Below are positions 1-5,845 of a stretch of 5,845 nucleotides of DNA, one piece after another. The notes under the pieces are model-generated. The model saw only the letters and a program-made list of their open reading frames with translations. It did not search any database and was not told where the DNA came from. The stretch is from an uncultured Polymorphobacter sp. (lineage in GTDB: Bacteria; Pseudomonadota; Alphaproteobacteria; Sphingomonadales; Sphingomonadaceae), in the NCBI GenBank assembly GCA_937871645.1, contig CALMPZ010000260.1, positions 1-5,845 of the forward strand. Direction: 5' to 3'. Both the position numbers and the translations under genes were made by a program. Every line of letters starts with the position of its first letter. Position 1 is the first letter of the stretch.

Positions 1-1298
<1,298 letters not shown>

Positions 1299-1302
1299 CA
1301 GG

Positions 1303-1338
1303 GCCTCCGGCGGGCAGGCGTGACGCCTGCACCCGATT
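1303..1338 (-). repeat. 36-bp REP-like hairpin repeat, copy 1
   Basis: Starts five bases after the mutase stop codon. Its reverse complement matches 5030-5065 at 34 of 36 positions. The core 1314-1330 is an inverted repeat, GCAGGCG-TGA-CGCCTGC, able to form a 7-bp stem with a 3-nt loop. No strong T-run follows the stem on the + strand, only a weak GATTGTTT. A classic intrinsic terminator is therefore not clear, although a role in transcript end formation or mRNA 3'-end protection is possible. The two differences from copy 2 are the two halves of one stem base pair. Confidence 0.85.
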
Positions 1339-1362
1339 GTTTGCCGCGCACACCAACCTCGC

Positions 1363-1385
1363 TCATCCCGAGCGAAGTCGAGGGA
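1363..1385. repeat. Short dispersed-repeat-like motif in the gap
   Basis: A 23-bp stretch containing CCCGAGCGAAGTCGAGGG. I recognise this type of sequence as a common intergenic dispersed motif in sphingomonad genomes; that is recollection, not a search result. No second copy occurs in this window. It does not code for anything plausible and lies in the non-coding interval between the mutase and the low-GC gene. Confidence 0.45.
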
Positions 1386-1410
1386 CAAGCCCGTGCCGCC
1401 GACTCATTCT

Positions 1411-1453
1411 CCTCCCGGAATGGGAGGGGCGACTTGCGCCGCTTGGTGCGGCG
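1411..1453. repeat. Two adjacent hairpins (repeat-like intergenic element)
   Basis: Two short perfect inverted repeats lie back to back. CCTCCC (1411-1416) pairs with GGGAGG (1422-1427) around a 5-nt loop. CGCCGC (1437-1442) pairs with GCGGCG (1448-1453), also around a 5-nt loop. Nine bases separate them. A paired-hairpin arrangement in a GC-rich intergenic gap resembles REP/BIME-type elements. There is no T-tract, so this is not an obvious terminator. A small structured RNA or a leader of the next gene cannot be excluded. Confidence 0.5.
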
Positions 1454-1503
1454 GGGGTGGGTCAGTTGCCGGCGAGGTAAGACATTGCGAAGCCTAAACG
1501 AGT

Positions 1504-2691
1504 GTGCCATCGACTGCAGATATGGTAATGAGCGCGCTTGGTGACATGGGAATGTCGGTTCTTCGGCAGATTCCCGCTGATATGCAGGCTGGTTTGGCCA
1601 ATGGCACCTTAAAGCTTTGTGGCGGTGTTATCCGCAACAATCGAGGATGGATTGTTGCGCACCTTGCGGCAGCCCCGGGCGCAAGTCTGACTAGTCTGGT
1701 CCCGGGACTCGACCTCGCCACGGGCATCGCCGGAAACGTGCAGATGGCCCATATCAGCAGCCAACTTAGTACCGTTTTGAGTGTAGCGCAGGCTGGCGTC
1801 GCGTTGTCTGGTCTTGGATTGGTGGTTTCGATTGCGGGCTTTGCGTTCATGAATGCAAAACTCAACCGCCTTGACCAAAAGATCGCAGCAATCGGACGAG
1901 ACGTGAAGCAGATAAAGGCACTTCTGGAGTCAAACCAGAAGGGAAAGCTCTATTCGGCGGCACAGAGCCTGCATCATGCCGAAATCGCTACAGATGGCCA
2001 ATTGCGACGCGACTTGCTCATCCACTGTAAGCGGGATTTTGGAACACTGTTCAACCAGTTGGAACTCCAATGGCCCCAAAGCTCGATGCCTGCAGAGATC
2101 GAACTGACCAACGAACTTTATTTGATGGCGATGCTGGGAAATGCGGCAGTTTGCAGCAATCTCGGCATGCATGAGTCGGCGGCTCTTGATTTGCGGACCC
2201 ACCTTGATACCTGGAAGCGACAGGCGCGGACGCACGTTAAGTCGCAGCTCTTTGCTGACCGTCCAGATCGGCTGCTTGATGCCGATTATGCGGAAATGCT
2301 GCCTGCACGAACGTTGGTCGATCTCCTCGATTTTGCGAATGACGCCGATAGGGGAATTGACTGGATAGACGACTTGCGTCTGGCTGCGGGGCGCGATGCC
2401 GGCGCACGAGATGGATTCAATGCCATTGCCAAACTGGCGCCGGGGTCAATTCAGCGGTTTGTCCAACCGCAGAAACCGATCGAAGCAGTACGAGTGGCCA
2501 AGTCACTTTGCGCGCAAGCGGATGTGCTCGAATCGACGATGGCACATTACGAGTTTCTGCAATCTAGGAAGATGACGGCCCTGGATTTTTACACTGCGGT
2601 GGAAACAGCCCGGCTGGAATCCGGGCAAGGCGCGATTTTCATCGAACATGCTTCCGAACCAACCGGGAACTTGCAATTGACGGCTCTCTAG
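1504..2691 (+). CDS. Unknown protein with membrane-like segment and coiled coil; low-GC accessory gene
   Basis: I do not recognise a characterised family. Reading from the GTG at 1504 gives 395 residues. An in-frame TAA at 1495 rules out a longer form. ATGs at 1522, 1528, 1543 and 1552 are alternative starts, and none has a convincing Shine-Dalgarno (weak GAAG at 1489-1492). Residues ~22-54 form a small region (QIPADMQAGLANG, then GGVIR, then WIVAHL). Residues ~62-116 are Gly/Ala/Val/Leu/Ile-rich, and the strongest stretch (~92-115) is long enough to cross or enter a membrane. Directly after it, Leu/Ile/Val at 120, 123, 127, 130, 134, 137 and 141 follow perfect 3-4 heptad spacing, predicting a coiled coil. 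Residues ~145-385 look mostly helical and soluble. There is no signal peptide or catalytic motif. Three 60-base lines I counted gave 47-52% GC against 68-73% in the toxin and pirin genes, which suggests acquisition by transfer. A membrane-acting effector or defence role is only a guess. Confidence 0.85.
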   Translation: MPSTADMVMSALGDMGMSVLRQIPADMQAGLANGTLKLCGGVIRNNRGWIVAHLAAAPGASLTSLVPGLDLATGIAGNVQMAHISSQLSTVLSVAQAGVALSGLGLVVSIAGFAFMNAKLNRLDQKIAAIGRDVKQIKALLESNQKGKLYSAAQSLHHAEIATDGQLRRDLLIHCKRDFGTLFNQLELQWPQSSMPAEIELTNELYLMAMLGNAAVCSNLGMHESAALDLRTHLDTWKRQARTHVKSQLFADRPDRLLDADYAEMLPARTLVDLLDFANDADRGIDWIDDLRLAAGRDAGARDGFNAIAKLAPGSIQRFVQPQKPIEAVRVAKSLCAQADVLESTMAHYEFLQSRKMTALDFYTAVETARLESGQGAIFIEHASEPTGNLQLTAL

Positions 2692-2699
2692 GTTATAAC
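2671..2699 (+). promoter_or_regulatory. Predicted sigma-70-type promoter for the toxin-antitoxin module
   Basis: TTGCAA (2671-2676) and TATAAC (2694-2699) resemble -35 and -10 hexamers and are exactly 17 bp apart. The -35 lies inside the last codons of the upstream unknown gene and the -10 just after its stop. Expected transcript start is near 2705-2707, about 20 bases before the antitoxin ATG. It would let the module be transcribed independently of the upstream gene. Confidence 0.55.
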
Positions 2700-2711
2700 A
2701 TTCGTTATCAC
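2692..2711. promoter_or_regulatory. Operator-like repeat upstream of the antitoxin
   Basis: GTTATAAC (2692-2699, itself a perfect palindrome) is followed after 4 bases by GTTATCAC (2704-2711), which matches at seven of eight positions with a 12-bp period. The inner halves also form an inverted repeat, ATAAC-N4-GTTAT (2695-2708). The AT-rich repeat stands out in GC-rich DNA and overlaps the predicted -10 and start site. That is where an AbrB-type antitoxin, alone or with its toxin, would be expected to bind for autorepression. Binding is inferred, not shown. Confidence 0.5.
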
Positions 2712-2726
2712 ACCGGAGCCTTCACC

Positions 2727-2951
2727 ATGCAAAACCTCAAAATCACCGCCGTCGGCAACTCGGCCGGCGTCATCCTGCCCAAGGAGGTTTTGGCACGGCT
2801 CAAGGTCGATAAGGGCGATACGCTGTTCCTGATCGAAACCCCCGACGGCTACCGCATTACACCGCACGATCCGGTGTTCGAGGCGCAGATGACGGCGGCG
2901 CGGCAAATGATGAAGGAGCGTCGCGCGGTGCTGCGCGAACTGGCGAAGTGA
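2727..2951 (+). CDS. AbrB/MazE (SpoVT-AbrB) family antitoxin
   Basis: Small DNA-binding antitoxin of 74 residues, the normal size for this class. Residues ~3-47 make the swapped-hairpin AbrB domain: LKITAVGNSAGVILPKEVL, then LKVDKGDTL, then a final strand DGYRITP. The C-terminal ~25 residues are charged and helical (MTAARQMMKERRAVLRELAK), likely the segment that binds and blocks the toxin. The ATG at 2727 has GGAG at 2715-2718 with 8-nt spacing. The last codon and TGA overlap the toxin GTG start (GTGA at 2948-2951), which implies translational coupling and the typical antitoxin-first order. Autoregulation through the AT-rich repeat at 2692-2711 is probable. The family call is firm; the identity of the operator is inference. 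Confidence 0.92.
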   Translation: MQNLKITAVGNSAGVILPKEVLARLKVDKGDTLFLIETPDGYRITPHDPVFEAQMTAARQMMKERRAVLRELAK

Positions 2952-3334
2952 GCGCGCCGATTTGGGTGGACGCCGCAGTTGCGCTGGCGATCCATGATGA
3001 GCAGCTCGCCGAGCATGGCGGGGCGGCTGGCGCGCGCGACTTGGGCGCGTTCGAATCGGCGATGGCACGGCCGGTCAACCTTGCCGCCTATGGTGAACAC
3101 GACCTTGCCGCGCTGGCCGCATCCTACGGCTTTGGACTGGCGCGTAATCACGCCTTTGTCGATGGCAACAAGCGCACGGCATTTGTCGTCAGCATCCTGT
3201 TCCTGATGCTCAACGGCGTTCGCCTGACTGCAAGCGATGCCGCAGCGATTCTGACGTTTGTGGCACTCGCCGCCGGTGAACTGTCCGAAGACGGACTGGC
3301 GCAATGGTTCCGCGACAATACGGCCACCGCCTGA
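2948..3334 (+). CDS. doc: Death-on-curing (Doc) family toxin, Fic fold
   Basis: Toxin partner of the preceding antitoxin; 128 residues, close to the usual Doc length of ~125. The Fic/Doc signature HAFVDGNKR occupies residues 68-76: His68 is the catalytic residue, Phe70 structural, Asp72 the acidic residue, and Asn74 with Lys75-Arg76 form the nucleotide-binding loop. Lys75, where Fic AMP-transferases have Gly, is the Doc hallmark. In phage P1 Doc this goes with phosphorylation of elongation factor EF-Tu rather than AMPylation, so translation arrest is the expected effect. RDLGAFESAMARP (30-42) also fits the Doc family. The GTG start overlaps the antitoxin stop by 4 bp and has no strong ribosome binding site of its own. 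All signature residues are present, so the toxin looks intact. GC is similar to the host genes, unlike the gene upstream of the module. Confidence 0.93.
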   Translation: MSAPIWVDAAVALAIHDEQLAEHGGAAGARDLGAFESAMARPVNLAAYGEHDLAALAASYGFGLARNHAFVDGNKRTAFVVSILFLMLNGVRLTASDAAAILTFVALAAGELSEDGLAQWFRDNTATA

Positions 3335-3339
3335 CGCGC

Positions 3340-4131
3340 ATGACCGGCTTCGACGTCGCCGCGATCGCGCCGCTCAGAAACGGAAACGGCGCCGCCAAGC
3401 TCGGGTTGCGGCCACTTGACGCGGCACTATGGCGCGATACCGGATCGGCGCTGGTCACACGCGCCGCGGGCAAGGCGGCGGTGTTCGCGGGGTATCCGGA
3501 GGCGCTGCACGAAATCCCCGGCCATGCTGCGGCTGCCGAACTGGCGGCACTGGTCTGCGCGGCGGGGCCGACGTTACGCGACGCGGCCGGTGCGATGTTC
3601 GAAGACGTCTGCATCCTCGAACGCGGGGCGGACGGGCTGCACATCTTCACCGCCGGCGCGCTGGCTTATCCGACCGACTGGCATTTGCATGAAAAGATCG
3701 GTCAGCCGCTGGCGGGCATCCATGCGCCGGTGCCGGGGTTTGCCGCGAAGCTCGCAGCGGGCGTCGACCATGTCTTTGACACGCTGACCCCGGCGCGCAT
3801 GCTGACGCGCGCCAACTGGAACATCGTCGAAACCGACACGTTGCGCTACCTGCCGGCGCTGCCGGCGGCGCGGCGGTTTGACCATGTCACCGCCGCCAAT
3901 GCCGGCGAGACGCTGTGGCTGCGTTGCGAGCGGCAGGCACTGCGGCGGCTGCCTGAAACGGGCGCGGCGGTGTTCACCATCGGCATCTATCGTGAACCGC
4001 TGGCACGGCTGCCCGCAGCGCTGGTGCGTGATCTGGCGACTGCGGTGCGGACACTGCCGCAGCCCGAAGCATTGCGGCGCGGCACATCGAGTTATGGGGC
4101 TGCACTCGACGCCTACGCGGCGACGCGATAA
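3340..4131 (+). CDS. DUF3445 / heme-dependent oxidative N-demethylase (HODM)-like protein
   Basis: Related to the alpha subunit of heme-dependent oxidative N-demethylase, which in pseudomonads removes methyl groups from secondary amines such as dimethylamine. Substrate here is unknown. From the ATG at 3340 it has 263 residues. Family blocks in order: PTDWHLHEKIGQPLAGIHAP with VPGF (111-134), RANWNI (157-162), and LRCERQALRRLP followed by TGAAVFTI (195-215). The start at 3340 is five bases after the toxin stop. An in-frame ATG at 3304 would add 12 residues that overlap the toxin and do not look family-like, so I prefer 3340 despite no clear Shine-Dalgarno. No partner subunit, ferredoxin or reductase gene is visible, so it may be a stand-alone member of the family. 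The short distance suggests read-through from the toxin-antitoxin promoter. Family call is good; the reaction is inferred from distant relatives. Confidence 0.85.
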   Translation: MTGFDVAAIAPLRNGNGAAKLGLRPLDAALWRDTGSALVTRAAGKAAVFAGYPEALHEIPGHAAAAELAALVCAAGPTLRDAAGAMFEDVCILERGADGLHIFTAGALAYPTDWHLHEKIGQPLAGIHAPVPGFAAKLAAGVDHVFDTLTPARMLTRANWNIVETDTLRYLPALPAARRFDHVTAANAGETLWLRCERQALRRLPETGAAVFTIGIYREPLARLPAALVRDLATAVRTLPQPEALRRGTSSYGAALDAYAATR

Positions 4132-4167
4132 ACTCGCGATCTTCCGATTCAGGGGCGGAGGTCTCCG

Positions 4168-5029
<862 letters not shown>

Positions 5030-5031
<2 letters not shown>

Positions 5032-5065
5032 TCGGGTGCAGGGGTCACCCCTGCCCGCCGGAGGC
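5030..5065 (+). repeat. 36-bp REP-like hairpin repeat, copy 2
   Basis: Begins on the pirin stop codon and ends four bases before the stop of the convergent transporter gene. Core 5038-5054 is GCAGGGG-TCA-CCCCTGC. It is an inverted copy of 1303-1338, with only two substitutions in 36 positions, and these keep the stem fully paired (a C-G pair replaced by G-C). Lying between two converging genes, it is well placed to act as a shared 3'-end structure. There is no T-tract after the stem, so intrinsic termination is uncertain. Confidence 0.85.
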
Positions 5066-5068
5066 TCT

Positions 5069-5845
5069 TCAATCCGCCCGCGCCAAAACCCGCCGCAACG
5101 GCCGGTCGAGCAGCGCAAAGATGACCGCCCCCGCGCCGATGATCGCGGTGTGGAGCAGCCAGAAATTGCCCGGCGACATGGTTTCATAAAAGCCGCCAAT
5201 GCGGCCGCTGACGGTGCTGCCGATGAACACCGCCATCGAGTTGATGCCGAGCATCATCGCGTTGACCTTGGCGGGCGCGGCGCGGGCGAACAGCGCGACG
5301 GCGATCGGCACGAAGAACACCCAGCCGGCGTTCGACAGGAAGTGGAACGCGACGGCCCACAGCAGCGGCACGCGGCTGAAGTCGCCGAACACCCAGCTTG
5401 CCGCCGCGAGCCAGGTCGTGGCGAGCCCGAAGATCGCGCAGCCGATCGCCATCTTGCCGATGTCGCTGGGCTCGGCGCCGCGCGCGGCCTGCCAGCGCCA
5501 CAGCGCGAGGATCGGCGGCACGAGAATGGCCGGTGCCAGCGCATCGAGCGCCTGCAGCCAAGGCACCGGCATCGACCATCCCGCAATGCTGAGGTCGACA
5601 TGGTCGCGCACCCAAAGATTATAGACGTTCCACACCTGCGACTGCGCCACCCAGAACAGCGCCATCAGCGGCACCAGCGCGAACAGGATCAGCACCGACC
5701 GGCGCTCGGTCGCCGTCAGCCGGGCGGCCGGTGCGGCGCGCGACGGGCGCGGCGGATCGGCGGGCAGGTCGCGCATGCCGATCACGTAGAGCACCAGCCC
5801 GATCAGCATCGCGAAGCCGGCGCTGGCGAACGCCGCGCTCCAGTT
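5069..5845 (-). CDS. POT/PTR-family (proton-dependent oligopeptide) MFS transporter, C-terminal part (5' end cut by window)
   Basis: Inner-membrane secondary transporter, probably for di-/tripeptides with protons. The - strand frame is open from the right edge (5845) to a TGA at 5069-5071, 258 codons. The ATG at 5807-5809 is internal, since the residues before it (NWSAAFASAGFA) continue the family pattern. About seven hydrophobic segments can be seen, for example LILFALVPLMALFWVAQSQ, ALDALAPAILVPPILALW, AIGCAIFGLATTWLAAASW, LLWAVAFHFLSNAGWVFFVPIA and LLHTAIIGAGAVIFALL. This matches the C-terminal half of a 12-14-helix POT protein. The LDALAPAILVPPILALW block and the FWVAQSQ segment fit POT proteins better than generic MFS families. 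Substrate specificity cannot be read from this half. Convergent with the pirin gene; the gap holds the 36-bp repeat. Confidence 0.85.
   Translation of the reverse strand, partial: NWSAAFASAGFAMLIGLVLYVIGMRDLPADPPRPSRAAPAARLTATERRSVLILFALVPLMALFWVAQSQVWNVYNLWVRDHVDLSIAGWSMPVPWLQALDALAPAILVPPILALWRWQAARGAEPSDIGKMAIGCAIFGLATTWLAAASWVFGDFSRVPLLWAVAFHFLSNAGWVFFVPIAVALFARAAPAKVNAMMLGINSMAVFIGSTVSGRIGGFYETMSPGNFWLLHTAIIGAGAVIFALLDRPLRRVLARAD

Noticed and set aside
1314..1330. Hairpin as a classic intrinsic terminator of the mutase gene
   Set aside because: The stem is good but no run of T follows on the + strand, so I annotate it only as a repeat with a possible 3'-end role.
1320..1544. Small open frames on both strands in the gap after the mutase gene
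   Set aside because: They run through the hairpin repeats, have no credible ribosome binding site and no recognisable protein pattern.
3304..3339. Upstream ATG at 3304 as the start of the HODM-like gene
   Set aside because: It would overlap the Doc coding region by 31 bp and add residues that read as an out-of-frame copy of the toxin's C-terminus. The ATG at 3340 gives a family-like N-terminus right after the toxin stop.

Overview
The window looks like a piece of a high-GC alphaproteobacterial chromosome, most likely a sphingomonad. The reasons are the GC-rich codon use of most genes, the gene types (an alphaproteobacterial-style methylmalonyl-CoA mutase, a DUF3445/HODM-like protein, a pirin and a POT-family transporter), and intergenic repeat motifs of a kind I associate with Sphingomonadales. 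The taxonomic call is inference. No rRNA, tRNA, CRISPR array, insertion sequence or integrase is visible.

Layout, left to right. (1) The C-terminal ~431 codons of a B12-dependent methylmalonyl-CoA mutase (+ strand), cut by the left edge. (2) A ~205-bp gap packed with repeat-like structures: a 36-bp hairpin repeat, a dispersed-repeat-like motif and two adjacent hairpins. (3) A 395-codon gene of unknown function, about 50% GC in the lines I counted against roughly 70% around it. It encodes a hydrophobic membrane-like segment followed by a regular heptad coiled coil, and is probably a horizontally acquired accessory gene. (4) A compact type II toxin-antitoxin module: an AbrB/MazE-type antitoxin whose stop overlaps the GTG start of a Doc (Fic-fold) toxin. 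It has its own promoter and operator-like repeat just before it. (5) A DUF3445 / heme-dependent oxidative N-demethylase-like gene, then a pirin gene with a strong ribosome binding site. Both lie on the + strand close behind the toxin, so all four could be co-transcribed. (6) A second copy of the 36-bp repeat in inverted orientation, between the pirin gene and a convergent gene. (7) The C-terminal half of a POT/PTR-family transporter on the - strand, cut by the right edge.

The mutase, the demethylase-like protein, the pirin and the transporter look like ordinary housekeeping or peripheral-metabolism genes. The accessory part is ~1.5-3.3 kb. There the unknown membrane/coiled-coil gene sits directly upstream of the toxin-antitoxin pair, whose probable promoter lies in its last codons. 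The two inverted 36-bp repeats differ at only two positions, and those two positions pair with each other in the hairpin. This is good evidence that the structure is what is conserved.
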